From assembly GCF_001279775.1 (NCBI RefSeq), contig NZ_LGDG01000285.1, forward strand, positions 1 through 33,281: DNA of 33,281 nucleotides. The letters run 5' to 3'. The notes under the pieces were generated by a model. That model searched no databases and had not been told where the DNA came from. It saw only the letters and a program-made list of their open reading frames with translations. The translations under genes were made by a program, and so were the position numbers. Of the stretch, positions 1-8,133 are shown one piece after another (the first letter of the stretch is position 1; each line of letters starts with the position of its first letter). This DNA is from Streptomyces sp. MMG1533 (GTDB lineage Bacteria > Actinomycetota > Actinomycetes > Streptomycetales > Streptomycetaceae).

Positions 1-45
1 GGGGCGACAGGGGCGACAGGGGCGACAGGGGCGACAGGGGCGACA
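1..45. repeat. 9-bp tandem repeat, five copies, at the window edge
   Basis: The unit GGGGCGACA is repeated five times without change, directly from the first base, so the array may continue to the left. It lies about 195 bases before the likely start of the first gene. The 9-base period would keep a reading frame, so it could be the end of a repetitive coding region or a simple intergenic repeat; the sequence does not decide. Confidence 0.9.
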
Positions 46-239
46 GCTGAGACTGTCCGCAGGCAGCCCCCTCCTGTACTCCGGTCATCCCACAGTCAAG
101 CGTTGACCAGCCTGCGGCTAAACAGCTGTATGGGTTCCGCATGCCCCACCCCTATCAGCCTGATGTGGGCGGAATTGCCGGATTGCCCGCTGGCTACGGT
201 GGTGCCCGCCACATCGTCCACGGGGAACAGGAGCCGACG

Positions 240-782
240 GTGGGTACACCGGGTGCACCGATACGTTCGCGCCTTCTCGACTATGTCGAGTCGAAGCCGC
301 CCGCAGGTCCGGCCCCAACAGGTTCATCGGCCCCGGAACCCCGCAGATCACGTCTTCTCGATTACGTCGACTACGGCGAACACGTAGAGCACGTAGAGCA
401 CGTGGAGGTGGGTCCGTCCGCAGAGGATTCGCCAGGCCCGAAACCCGGCGTCCCCGCCTACCAGACACCCGTGTTCGTGCCGGCCCACCCCCGCTACGTT
501 GACACCACGGACCCGTCCGGCACCTCCACCCGAGTGCCCTTCATCGCGTACGAACTCTTCGAGCACCCCACCGACGGCACCGTGGCCCTCGCCTTCACCA
601 CCCTCGACCGTCTCGTGGCCGCGCTCGGCGAGGCCCAACCGTGGGTCGCCACCTCCATCGGCCCGCTGGCCGAGGGCGTGAGCGAACGTGGCGTCACCGT
701 CCGCCTCGACCCGCGCCTCGCGCCCGGACCCCCCAACTGGCAGCCGGCCGGCCTGGCCGCCTACGCCCGGGCGGTGCGCTGA
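240..782 (+). CDS. SAV_915-like hypothetical protein, first gene of an ESX-associated operon
   Basis: The GTG start at 240 is preferred because AGGAG at 229-233 sits six bases before it. The in-frame ATG at 141 has no ribosome-binding site and would add 33 residues. This gives about 180 residues. The N-terminal third is low in complexity, with two copies of the peptide RSRLLDYV and a run of EHV triplets. The C-terminal 100 residues (from VFVPAHP to the end) form a compact alpha/beta domain with the phrases TVALAFTTLDRLVAALG and GVTVRLDP, which resemble the Streptomyces family known as SAV_915 (from memory, not searched). No function is known. Its stop overlaps the next ATG by one base (TGATG), so the two are probably translated together. 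A cytoplasmic accessory role is a guess from context. Confidence 0.7.
   Translation: MGTPGAPIRSRLLDYVESKPPAGPAPTGSSAPEPRRSRLLDYVDYGEHVEHVEHVEVGPSAEDSPGPKPGVPAYQTPVFVPAHPRYVDTTDPSGTSTRVPFIAYELFEHPTDGTVALAFTTLDRLVAALGEAQPWVATSIGPLAEGVSERGVTVRLDPRLAPGPPNWQPAGLAAYARAVR
381..407 (+). repeat. Three copies of a 9-bp repeat inside the first gene
   Basis: CACGTAGAG, CACGTAGAG and CACGTGGAG follow each other in frame and encode repeated His-Val-Glu triplets. The short period and in-frame length suggest expansion by slippage. Confidence 0.85.
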
Positions 783-1084
783 TGGCAGCCGACTTCAAGG
801 CGATACTGAGCGACCTCAGCTCGATGTCGAAGACCTTCCACGACGAGGCCGTCAACTACCGCAAGCTGCACTCCGACGTGGCCCCGCCCGTGGCCGGCGG
901 CGGCGACGCGGGGCTCGACCACGCCATCAAGGAGGTCGCCGACCTCATCGTCGCCCTGCACATCGGCTTCGCCGACCGCCTGGACGATCACGGCGACAAG
1001 GTGACGTACGCCCACGACTCCTTCCAACGGCACGACATCGACGTACACGGCCTGTTCGAGGACCTGATGGTGGGTGACGGCTGA
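782..1084 (+). CDS. Small helical protein, DUF6317-like
   Basis: The frame is open further upstream, but the ATG at 782 overlaps the preceding stop and begins a typical 100-residue protein (MAADFKAILSDLSSMSKTF). It is predicted to be all helical, with a Gly/Pro break near residue 38 (PPVAGGGDAG), the size and layout of a WXG100-type hairpin but without a W-x-G motif. It resembles the actinobacterial family DUF6317, recalled rather than searched. Families of this size usually sit beside type VII substrates and may act as the partner subunit of a larger WXG protein. The stop overlaps the start of the next gene by one base, so co-translation with the 424-residue protein is likely. Confidence 0.72.
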   Translation: MAADFKAILSDLSSMSKTFHDEAVNYRKLHSDVAPPVAGGGDAGLDHAIKEVADLIVALHIGFADRLDDHGDKVTYAHDSFQRHDIDVHGLFEDLMVGDG

Positions 1085-2358
1085 TGGCCGACAGCTGGGT
1101 CGGCGGCGACATCGGCGGACTGCGCACGATGGCCGAGACGTACAAGAACGCCAAGCAGAAGCTGGACGACGTCGTCCAGCCGCTCGCCAAAGCCGTCGAC
1201 CGGCTGGTGGACGACGCGAGTTGGAAGGGCGAGGCGGCCGAGACCTTCCGCGCCACCTGGAGCGAGGACGCGCTGGCGGCAGGCGCCTTCGCGAGCCTCG
1301 TGCACAGCGCGGGCGACATTCTCGCCACGCTCGTCGACGCACTGTCGGCCTGCGAGACGGCCCTGCAGAACGCCGAGCACGTCGCCACGCGCAAGGGCGT
1401 GTCGATGGCGGACAGAGGCATCCCGCAGACGATCGCCACCGCGAATCCGCCCAGTGCGGAGGATCAGAAGACGATCTCGGCGATGGGCGAGTACGGCAAG
1501 GTACGCGAGGAGATCCTGCACACCGCCCAGCATGCGCGGCTGGTGGCTGCGGACCAGTTGCGAGGGTTGTACGCGCAGGTCACGGCGCCGGTGTCGACCG
1601 GAGACAAGGTGACCATCGCCGACGCACTGCGTGGCCTGTACGCCTACGACGCCGAAGACGCCCGGGCCGGCGGCAAGGAGGCGCGGAAGCTGATCGACGG
1701 GGCCAAGGCCGAGGAGCGGGCCGCCAAGAAGGAACTCCGCGCGGAGCGCAAGGCATTCCAGAAGGCGGGCCGCGCGCTGCCCAAGGACCTTCCGGCCAAG
1801 GGCGCCTACGCGGACGCGGCCACCAAGGTCGACTCGCTGGAGGATGCCATCGCCCGCGCCGACCACGGCAGCACGGCACTGCCGTACGACCGGGCCCTGA
1901 ACGTGAAGCTGGCCGACGCGGCGGATGCGTTGCGCCTCGGCAAGGGCGTGGCCGAACTGCCGGAATTCCTCAAGGAGATACCGGTCCTGGACGTCGCGGC
2001 GGCCGCCGCCTGCGGGCTGGTGGAGGCGAAGGACGACCACGACAAGGGCTGGTCCTGGCAGCACTCCGTCGCCGTGGACGGCGGCGTAGCCCTCGGCGGT
2101 GTGGCCGTCGGCGCGGCGGTCACGGCCGCCCTGCCCGTCGAAGGCGCGGTCGCGGTGGCCGGGGTCGGGGTCCTGGCGGCGGTCACCGCGACCGAGGTCC
2201 TCGATCACTCCTTGCACGAGCACTGGAGCGAGGACATCCACGACCACGGCGTGGTCGGCGGAGTGCTGACCGGCGCGGGCCATGTCCTGACGGAAACCGG
2301 GGACGACGACGTACGAATGGTGAAGGACATCTGGCATGGCGTCACGAGCATCTTCTGA
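1084..2358 (+). CDS. WXG-headed protein with glycine-rich hydrophobic C-terminus, candidate type VII effector
   Basis: The 424-residue protein has an N-terminal helical hairpin of about 100 residues with W47-K-G49 at the turn, the layout of WXG100/ESX substrates. A middle part (about residues 195-250) is very rich in Lys, Glu and Ala and probably forms a coiled coil. Residues about 332-374 are a hydrophobic Gly/Ala/Val stretch (GGVALGGVAVGAAV and AVAVAGVGVLAAV) suited to membrane insertion. The acidic, His-rich tail follows. No recognised enzyme domain is visible. The gene overlaps both neighbours: one base upstream, 23 bases downstream into a membrane-protein gene. The architecture (WXG head, coiled coil, glycine-zipper-like segment) fits a membrane-acting secreted protein, but a structural or regulatory role cannot be excluded. 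Confidence 0.75.
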   Translation: MADSWVGGDIGGLRTMAETYKNAKQKLDDVVQPLAKAVDRLVDDASWKGEAAETFRATWSEDALAAGAFASLVHSAGDILATLVDALSACETALQNAEHVATRKGVSMADRGIPQTIATANPPSAEDQKTISAMGEYGKVREEILHTAQHARLVAADQLRGLYAQVTAPVSTGDKVTIADALRGLYAYDAEDARAGGKEARKLIDGAKAEERAAKKELRAERKAFQKAGRALPKDLPAKGAYADAATKVDSLEDAIARADHGSTALPYDRALNVKLADAADALRLGKGVAELPEFLKEIPVLDVAAAAACGLVEAKDDHDKGWSWQHSVAVDGGVALGGVAVGAAVTAALPVEGAVAVAGVGVLAAVTATEVLDHSLHEHWSEDIHDHGVVGGVLTGAGHVLTETGDDDVRMVKDIWHGVTSIF

Positions 2359-2878
2359 GGTCCCCGCCCTCGGGTTCCCCGCGCGCATCCCGGCTCTGCC
2401 CAAGCTGGGCACCACCTGGTACAAGCGGGGCGGACTCTACTGGCTGTGCCGTGCCCGTACGACCGTGTTCCTGCTCCTGGTGATGGCCATGTTCTCTTTC
2501 GTGTCGCTGAGCCTCTACCAGGGATTCCGCAGCGAAATGCCGCCCATGGTGCGCACCGTGAGCGACGGGGCGCAGGCGGTCGCGTCCTGCGTGACCCTGG
2601 CCTGGGGGTGGGTCAAGCAGCGCCGGAGCCACCGGGAGGCCCTCCTGGATCCGCCCACCCCCGAGGAGACCTGGGTGGCCAAGCGTGACCACAACAGGCG
2701 CGCCGGCAGGGCGGCCGGCAGGGGAGTTGCCGGAGGGCGCGTTCTCCTGGCGCTGGCGGCGCCCGTCATGCCGGCGTTCGTCGCGTACCTCGTCGGTTGG
2801 CTGGCCGCCTGGCTGACCGTCCGGGAATACCCGAGTGAGGTCGGCGCCCGACGCTGGCTGCAGGAGAACTCGTCCTGA
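2336..2878 (+). CDS. Small polytopic membrane protein, copy 1 of a tandem pair
   Basis: This 180-residue protein is not a named family I recognise. A GTTWYxRG motif lies at residues 25-32, then a hydrophobic segment at about 43-62, a weaker one at about 76-94, a charged loop containing DPPTPE (105-110), a long hydrophobic segment at about 135-161 and a conserved C-terminus TVREYPSEVGARR. The start lies 23 bases inside the preceding gene, preceded by GAAGGA, so its translation is probably coupled to it. It is a clear paralogue of the next gene, with motifs at the same residue numbers. Tandem membrane proteins directly after a putative pore-type toxin would fit immunity proteins, an inference from position only. 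Confidence 0.75.
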   Translation: MASRASSEVPALGFPARIPALPKLGTTWYKRGGLYWLCRARTTVFLLLVMAMFSFVSLSLYQGFRSEMPPMVRTVSDGAQAVASCVTLAWGWVKQRRSHREALLDPPTPEETWVAKRDHNRRAGRAAGRGVAGGRVLLALAAPVMPAFVAYLVGWLAAWLTVREYPSEVGARRWLQENSS

Positions 2879-2880
2879 CC

Positions 2881-3411
2881 ATGACGACAACGGCATCTCC
2901 TGGACGCCCGCCTGCCGGAGCCGTCCGCCCGGTCCCGGCCCTGTCCGGCCTGGGCACGACCTGGTACGAGCGCGGTGCGCGCTACTGGCTGCGTCGCGCC
3001 CTCGGCGCAGTTCTCTGGTTCGCCGTACTGGCCTTCTTCTGTTACATCGCGCTCGTCCTCTACGGGAGCTTCCGCGACGACCTGCCGCCGACCGTACGCA
3101 CCGTGTGGGACCGGGCGCAGGCGGTGGCCTCCTGTGCCGCTCTGGTCTGGGGGTGGCAGGTACAGCGCCGGGACCATCACCGGAAGCTCCAGGATCCGCC
3201 GACCCCCGAGCAGACACGCCGGGACAAGCGAAGCGGGACCCGCCGCTCCGTCGGGCTGACCCTCGCAGGCCGCGTTCTCGTACTGATTGCGGCGATTGCG
3301 GCGCCCGTCATGCCGATGTGTGCCGCGTGGTGCGTCGGCTGGGTCGCCGCCGCGTTCACCGTCCGCGAGTACCCGAGCGAAGTCGGCGCACGACGGGCGC
3401 TACAAGGGTGA
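2881..3411 (+). CDS. Small polytopic membrane protein, copy 2 of a tandem pair
   Basis: This 176-residue paralogue of the preceding protein aligns almost without gaps: GTTWYERG at 25-32, AQAVASC near 79-85, DPPTPE at 105-110, and the same 13-residue block TVREYPSEVGARR near the C-terminus. Hydrophobic segments are at about 42-62 and 129-160. It starts two bases after the first copy ends, so it belongs to the same transcript. The copies have diverged in their loops while the motifs are kept, so the duplication is not recent. Function unknown; see the previous entry for the immunity hypothesis. Confidence 0.75.
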   Translation: MTTTASPGRPPAGAVRPVPALSGLGTTWYERGARYWLRRALGAVLWFAVLAFFCYIALVLYGSFRDDLPPTVRTVWDRAQAVASCAALVWGWQVQRRDHHRKLQDPPTPEQTRRDKRSGTRRSVGLTLAGRVLVLIAAIAAPVMPMCAAWCVGWVAAAFTVREYPSEVGARRALQG

Positions 3412-3779
3412 CCGGTCCCTGCCTGAACTCCCGCAGGCGTCCTGGAACCTGCCCTCCGCCTCAAGCGAGAGTCAGGCACGTTTTGACATCGCAAAGAATG
3501 AGCCACGCACGGCAGTTGACCGATCGGGACGGTACGACGGTACTTCGCAGGGGGCGGGTGTGGCGGAACGCGAGTAGCTTGCCCAGGTTTCAGGCGCTTC
3601 ACGGAGGTTCGGAGCGGGTCTCCTGACGGTGTCTCGACAACTTCGTAACTCACCTAACACAAAGTTCAGTTGGCCGCGATTTACACAATGACTACAGTGG
3701 TCATCGAGTGTGTTGATCAGGCCACCGCCTGTGCACCGCTCGACAGCTTCACAAACGGGGAACGGGGAGGGAAGGCATC
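3412..3779. other. Intergenic region with a likely promoter for the mycP operon
   Basis: This 368-base gap is visibly less GC-rich than its surroundings in its second half. I see no convincing terminator for the left operon. It contains the promoter candidate listed next, followed by about 75 bases of leader and a strong GGGGAGGGAAGG ribosome-binding site just before the next gene. No open frame in it has coding character. Confidence 0.6.
3670..3698 (+). promoter_or_regulatory. Promoter candidate for the coiled-coil/PPE-like/mycP operon
   Basis: TTGGCC (3670-3675) and TACAGT (3693-3698) are 17 bases apart and match the -35 and -10 pattern of a primary sigma factor promoter. The predicted transcript start near 3705 leaves a leader of about 75 bases. 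Confidence 0.45.
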
Positions 3780-4232
3780 GTGCCTGCTGCGGAACGCCAG
3801 GCTCTCAAGGTCACGCTGGAGTCGCTCGGAGAGTTCAAGAAGCGTGTGGACGTCGCGCTCTCCAACTTCGAGGACTCGCAGGGCAGCGCGCAGAAGGTGG
3901 GGGCGCACCGGCTGTCCGAGGCGTCGTTCAAAGGTGTGGGTCGTTTCGACGAGGCCAAGGCGCTCCACGCGCAGTACGAGCGCGTCCATGAGCGGCTGAC
4001 CGCGCTCTCCGAGAGCCTTGGCCTACAGATCGAGGCGCTCCAGATCGCCGTCATGGGCGCGCACGGCAACTTCAACGACATCGAAGAAGAGCAGCGGCGA
4101 CGGTTCTGGGAGATCCAGACCGGCATCGACCGCGACTGGCGGGAAGCGAAGCGCGAGAAGGACGCCGCAGAGGCCGAGAAGCAGGGCAAGTCCGCGCCGA
4201 AGAGCAACAACGAGCGGACGGTGACCTACTAG
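3780..4232 (+). CDS. Coiled-coil protein, partner of the downstream WXG/PPE-like protein
   Basis: A GTG start follows a strong GGAGGGAAGG ribosome-binding site. The 150-residue protein is almost wholly helical and charged, with long heptad-like stretches (about 1-70 and 75-145), no signal peptide and no membrane segment. No W-x-G motif stands out. The stop TAG overlaps the GTG start of the following 560-residue gene by one base. A short helical protein translationally coupled to a larger WXG-containing protein recalls the PE-PPE arrangement of mycobacterial ESX loci, where the two fold as one heterodimer before export; sequence similarity to PE proteins is not apparent. A cytosolic or co-secreted partner role is inferred. 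Confidence 0.75.
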   Translation: MPAAERQALKVTLESLGEFKKRVDVALSNFEDSQGSAQKVGAHRLSEASFKGVGRFDEAKALHAQYERVHERLTALSESLGLQIEALQIAVMGAHGNFNDIEEEQRRRFWEIQTGIDRDWREAKREKDAAEAEKQGKSAPKSNNERTVTY

Positions 4233-5914
4233 TGAGCGACAACAAGCAGCAGCACCAGGATCCGCACCAGGCCGAGAAGAAGCAGGTCTCCAAGCAGGTC
4301 GGCATCATCGACACGGTCAGCCGCGTGGTGGAGGCGACCCCCTTCGGCGGTGCCGCCCTCGTTGCCCTCGGCAGGACGAACTTCGAGGGTCACGACCTGA
4401 ACGACATGATCGACCTGGTCGAGTCCGCGAATCCGGGGGACCTGGAGGCCGCAGGCAAGGCTCTTTGGGATGCCCAGGACGCCATCGAAAAGGCCGCCAA
4501 CGAACTCAAGGGCCATATCGGCAGGGTCCTGTGGGAGGGCGAGTCCGCCACGGCCTTCCACGAGTGGGGCGACAAACTGGTCAAGCACGCTCTTGGCCTT
4601 GCCACCTTCGCCGGAGTCACAGGCACGCAGATCACGGCTGCGGCTACGGGCCTCGCTTCCGTTCGCACCGCCATGCCGCCCCGCGACAGCCGACTCGTCC
4701 CCAAGACCGTCGACCAGATCCCCACGCCCATGCAGGTCGAGGGCAACAAGGAGTACGCGGCAGCGGTCAAGGTCGAGAAGGACCGGCAAGAGGCGATCAA
4801 CCAGATGAATCGTCTGGCGTCCTTCTACACGGTGTCGGAGGAGGTGTTGGCGGCGCAGGAGCCGCCGACGTTTGAGCCTATGCCGGACGTGGGGGTGCCC
4901 AAGCCGGACCCGTCTTGGAAACTGGACGCCCCTGACACCCCGCAGGGCAGCGGGGCGCTTGGGGCCGCTCGTGAGTCGGCGTCGACCGACCGCGACTCTT
5001 CGAGTGTGACCGGACACTCGCGCGTGGCTGACACCACACCGCCGCTAAGACAGGTCGATGACCCGAGTGACTCTCCGGAGAGGAACGTCGGAACGAAGAT
5101 CGACAGCGTCGGCACTTTGCCACCTCAGGAGACCACGAGGCCGACGACGAATGTGTCGCCGGTGATAGCTCCAAGCGGACCCAACGGAGGGCCTGTTCCT
5201 CCCCTCACCTCAGGGCCAGTTCCTCCTGCAGTTGGCAAACCGACCGGCCGCAATCCGGGACTTGGCGGAGTGACCGGCAACAAGTCCCCAGTCCAGGCCC
5301 AGGGCCGAACGGCCACTCCCAGCGGCACCGCCAGCGGGCGCAGCGCCACAGGCCCGATGGGGCGCGCCAATACTACGGGGCAGTCGGGAATCCGAGGCGG
5401 CCCCGGCGCGGCAGACAGGTCTCCCATGGGCCGAGGCATCTCCGGCGGAACAGCTCGCGCCGTCGGGGGACAGGCGAACGGTCGCGCCGGCGGCATGGGC
5501 CCCACAGGGGCGGCACGCAGCAATGGTGTGGTTGGAGGGCGGCCCACCACTGGTACTCAAGGAATGACTGGTCCCAGGCTTCCCCGCGGTACTGTCGTCG
5601 GCGCCGAAAGCAACAACACGGGCTCTCGGCCCTCGGTCGGCAAGGTGGGGCAACGTGGGGTTATCGGGGCGCAGAATGCCACCCCGGGCGCTCATCCGGG
5701 GCAGACTGCCCGCCCCGCAGCGGGTAATTCCGATGGAGTTGTCGGTACGCCCAAGGGCCGAGCGCCGGCAGGGAGAAGTGGGGGACTCTCCGGAGGCGCT
5801 CCTGGAACCGCACAAGGTTCGACAGCGAGTCCGCGTGGCAAGGACCGCGACGCGCACGAGGGCGAACGTCAGCCCGAGACCCAGCGGCGCAACGCGCGGC
5901 CAGAGACTGACTGA
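4232..5914 (+). CDS. WXG/PPE-like protein with long disordered Gly/Pro/Ser/Thr tail
   Basis: The 560-residue protein divides in two. Residues about 20-215 are helical, with W101-E-G103 in the phrase LWEGESATAFHEW, the WXG-type turn of ESX substrates. From about residue 230 to the end the chain is low in complexity, rich in Gly, Pro, Ser, Thr and Asn and poor in hydrophobics (MGRANTTGQSG, GRPTTGTQGMTG), so it should be disordered, and it ends in a charged stretch. It has no signal peptide, as expected for type VII substrates. The start is coupled to the coiled-coil gene, and mycP follows after 24 bases. A secreted or cell-surface product handled with MycP is the likeliest reading. Confidence 0.75.
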   Translation: MSDNKQQHQDPHQAEKKQVSKQVGIIDTVSRVVEATPFGGAALVALGRTNFEGHDLNDMIDLVESANPGDLEAAGKALWDAQDAIEKAANELKGHIGRVLWEGESATAFHEWGDKLVKHALGLATFAGVTGTQITAAATGLASVRTAMPPRDSRLVPKTVDQIPTPMQVEGNKEYAAAVKVEKDRQEAINQMNRLASFYTVSEEVLAAQEPPTFEPMPDVGVPKPDPSWKLDAPDTPQGSGALGAARESASTDRDSSSVTGHSRVADTTPPLRQVDDPSDSPERNVGTKIDSVGTLPPQETTRPTTNVSPVIAPSGPNGGPVPPLTSGPVPPAVGKPTGRNPGLGGVTGNKSPVQAQGRTATPSGTASGRSATGPMGRANTTGQSGIRGGPGAADRSPMGRGISGGTARAVGGQANGRAGGMGPTGAARSNGVVGGRPTTGTQGMTGPRLPRGTVVGAESNNTGSRPSVGKVGQRGVIGAQNATPGAHPGQTARPAAGNSDGVVGTPKGRAPAGRSGGLSGGAPGTAQGSTASPRGKDRDAHEGERQPETQRRNARPETD

Positions 5915-5938
5915 ACACGAGCGAGGATCTACAGAGGC

Positions 5939-7210
5939 ATGACAGGAACCAGCCCACGTGGCCGATTGACTGCGTATGTCGCAGGACGGACCGGAAGACG
6001 GGTGTCGACGGTGTGCGCCGCATTCGGCGCATTCGCCATCGTGTCTTCGGGACTGGCTCCGAATGCGATTGCCGCCGATGTCCAGTCGAAGCAGTGGTAT
6101 CTGGATGCGATGGACGTCAAGGCGATGTGGAAGGTCAGTAGCGGCGAAGGCGTCAAGGTCGCAGTTCTGGACAGCGGCGTCAACCCTGACACCTCATCCC
6201 TGAAGGGCCAAGTGCTCGGGGATGAGGTGCCACAGGCGGTTTCGTACAACGCCACCAAGGACTATGACGGCCACGGCACCAGCATGGCGGAGCTGATTTC
6301 CGGTACTGGCGCCGGAGGTGGCCTACAGGGGTTGGCCCCAGGAGCCAAGATCGTCCCTTATCGGGTGGTCACCGAAGGTTTGACGAACAAGGTCGACAAG
6401 GGGAAGACGCCTGAGGTTGCGGATGCGATCATGGCTGCCGCTGACAGTGACGCTCAGATCATCAGCATGTCCTTCGGTAGCGACATCATTGACGTTGGCG
6501 TGGAGAAAGCGGTCAAGTATGCCCAATCCAAGGGCAAGCTGATGTTCGCCGCCACAGGCAATGACGCCGAAACGAAGAATTTCGTTGGCTATCCGGCTGC
6601 CTTTCCATATGTGGTCGGAGTGGCAGCTGCCGATAAGTCGGGCAAGGTTGCCAGTTATTCAGAGCACGGCAATTATGTCGATCTAGCCGCTCCAGGGGTC
6701 AACGTTCCATTGTGGTGTGACGCTACCTTCCGGACCTACTGTGCTGAGAGTGGCGGCACCAGTGCTGCCACTGCGCTCACCTCTGCTTCCGCCGCCCTCA
6801 TCTGGTCCGCCCACCCCAACTGGACGGCCAACCAGGTCCTCCGCACCATGATCGACACTGCTGGCCGCACTTGGAAGAAGGGCGAGCGGAGCAACTACCT
6901 CGGCTACGGCGCCGTCCGCCCCCGCATGGTGCTGGAGAACAGCAGCATCGACCCGGGCTCGGCCAGCGCCGACCCGCTCAGCTTCGAGAACGGAACCGGC
7001 GTTACGGGTGTCACGGCCTCACCATCAGCTTCCGCCTCAGCGCAGTCACAAGCCCCGAAGAACTCTTCTGGCGGTCAGACCTCAGCAGCAACATCCAACT
7101 CCGAGGGAGCCGACAACACCATGTTGTGGGTAGCCCTTGGGGCCGCGGGAGCTGTGGTGGTGATCGGAGGCGGTGCCTTCGCCGTGGTGCGTTCACGGCG
7201 TAGCGCATGA
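5939..7210 (+). CDS. mycP: Mycosin, membrane-anchored subtilisin-like serine protease of the ESX system
   Basis: The 423-residue protein has an N-terminal signal sequence (hydrophobic about 22-40, cleavage near AIAAD), an S8 peptidase domain with Asp78 (VAVLDSG), His112 (DGHGTSM), oxyanion Asn208 (AATGND) and Ser275 (GGTSAA), a Ser/Ala-rich linker (about 340-392), and a C-terminal membrane helix (about 394-416) with an RSRRSA cytoplasmic tail. This is the mycosin layout. Cys260 and Cys268 may form the usual disulfide. Mycosins sit outside the membrane, stabilise the ESX complex and cleave selected substrates. The gene starts 24 bases after the WXG/PPE-like gene, probably in the same operon. 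Its third positions carry more A/T than the housekeeping genes. Confidence 0.93.
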   Translation: MTGTSPRGRLTAYVAGRTGRRVSTVCAAFGAFAIVSSGLAPNAIAADVQSKQWYLDAMDVKAMWKVSSGEGVKVAVLDSGVNPDTSSLKGQVLGDEVPQAVSYNATKDYDGHGTSMAELISGTGAGGGLQGLAPGAKIVPYRVVTEGLTNKVDKGKTPEVADAIMAAADSDAQIISMSFGSDIIDVGVEKAVKYAQSKGKLMFAATGNDAETKNFVGYPAAFPYVVGVAAADKSGKVASYSEHGNYVDLAAPGVNVPLWCDATFRTYCAESGGTSAATALTSASAALIWSAHPNWTANQVLRTMIDTAGRTWKKGERSNYLGYGAVRPRMVLENSSIDPGSASADPLSFENGTGVTGVTASPSASASAQSQAPKNSSGGQTSAATSNSEGADNTMLWVALGAAGAVVVIGGGAFAVVRSRRSA

Positions 7211-7357
7211 CGAATCAATCACGCGCGATTGACCAGTCGCACACGACAGTTCCGACGCAGGCCGGCCACACCTGCGCGGTAGCGCGACGACCAGCGCGTC
7301 ACCATTCGGTGAAGCGCGCAGAAATGAACCACAGCTCTCATGAAAGGGAGTGCCGAA

Positions 7358-7699
7358 ATGGCTGACGGCCGCAAGCTTGACGATGGTCAGGTACAGAAGC
7401 TCCAGACGAATGTCATCGATCGATACGACTCGATCAGGCAGACGCTTGCCCAGCTACAGGGAACGATCGACATGATCGAGAAGGCGTGGACGGGCCAGGG
7501 CGCCAACGCGTTCAACAAGAAGCAGTCGGAAATCAACACCCACATGGCCGGAATCGGTCGGATGCTCGAGGACTTCCTTGAGGGCATCCAGATGACCAAG
7601 ACCGACAAGCGCAACCTCGAGGACCAGATCGACGCCGACATTGCCAAGATCTCGGTGGAGGATCTTGGTGGAAAGACTTCGGCGCTCAACAGCTACTGA
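7358..7699 (+). CDS. esxA: WXG100 protein EsxA-type
   Basis: The ATG at 7358 is chosen because AAAGGGAG lies seven bases before it; an in-frame ATG at 7340 would swallow that site. The 113-residue product is a helix-turn-helix WXG100 protein with W44-T-G46, flanked by amphipathic helices and ending in a short flexible tail. It lacks an N-terminal signal peptide. WXG100 proteins leave the cell folded as pairs through the type VII machine; the partner is presumably the next gene, 79 bases on. The names EsxA and EsxB follow order and Streptomyces usage and could be reversed. A role in development has been reported for these proteins in Streptomyces. Confidence 0.85.
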   Translation: MADGRKLDDGQVQKLQTNVIDRYDSIRQTLAQLQGTIDMIEKAWTGQGANAFNKKQSEINTHMAGIGRMLEDFLEGIQMTKTDKRNLEDQIDADIAKISVEDLGGKTSALNSY

Positions 7700-7778
7700 C
7701 GAACCATTCGCGGCGCTGAGTCGCACCGCTGTTCGGGCTGCGAAGTCCGGCTGAAATCGTCACAGAAACGAGGGAAAC

Positions 7779-8081
7779 ATGTCCGGAGTCCACAACGACG
7801 ATCTTGCCGTCACGTACGGCACCATGGACGCGCTCGCCACCGAGCTCATCGACAAGGCCAAGAAGCTCGAGGAGGACCTCGAGGGCCTGAAGAAGGCCGT
7901 GCTCGACGTGTCCGAGGGCTGGGGTGGTACGGCTCACGACGAGTTTGCCAAGAAGAGCAAGGTGTGGGACGGCCACGCCCGGGCCATCCACCAGGCGCTG
8001 GTCACCATCTCGCAGCGGGTCCACACCGCCGGCGGCGACTACCGCGGCGGCGACCTGAAGGGCGCCAGCTACTTCCAGTAG
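7779..8081 (+). CDS. esxB: WXG100 protein EsxB-type with C-terminal YxxxD signal
   Basis: The 100-residue WXG100 protein has W48-G-G50 at the turn and two charged amphipathic helices. Near the C-terminus Y88-R-G-G-D92 matches the YxxxD/E secretion motif that ESX substrates show to the last ATPase domain of EccC, suggesting this is the member of the pair that is recognised. The start has a clean GAGGG ribosome-binding site seven bases ahead. A strong hairpin 20 bases after the stop ends the esx unit. Length is standard for the family. Confidence 0.88.
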   Translation: MSGVHNDDLAVTYGTMDALATELIDKAKKLEEDLEGLKKAVLDVSEGWGGTAHDEFAKKSKVWDGHARAIHQALVTISQRVHTAGGDYRGGDLKGASYFQ

Positions 8082-8100
8082 AACGCGCAGTTTGCAGAAC

Positions 8101-8133
8101 CAGGGTGGGCACGCACGGGAGGTGCCCACCCTG
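8101..8133 (+). terminator. Terminator after esxB
   Basis: A perfect 12-bp stem (CAGGGTGGGCAC with its complement) closes a 9-base loop, 19 bases after the esxB stop. No U-tract follows, as is usual in Streptomyces. Confidence 0.85.

Noticed and set aside
1..45. CRISPR-type array
   Set aside because: Nine-base units with no spacers are a simple tandem repeat.
988..2424. 478-codon minus-strand frame opposite the WXG gene
   Set aside because: It runs across two genes whose overlaps and motifs are clear; the product has no coding character.
3483..3488. TTGACA as a promoter -35 box
   Set aside because: No -10 box is found 16-19 bases downstream.
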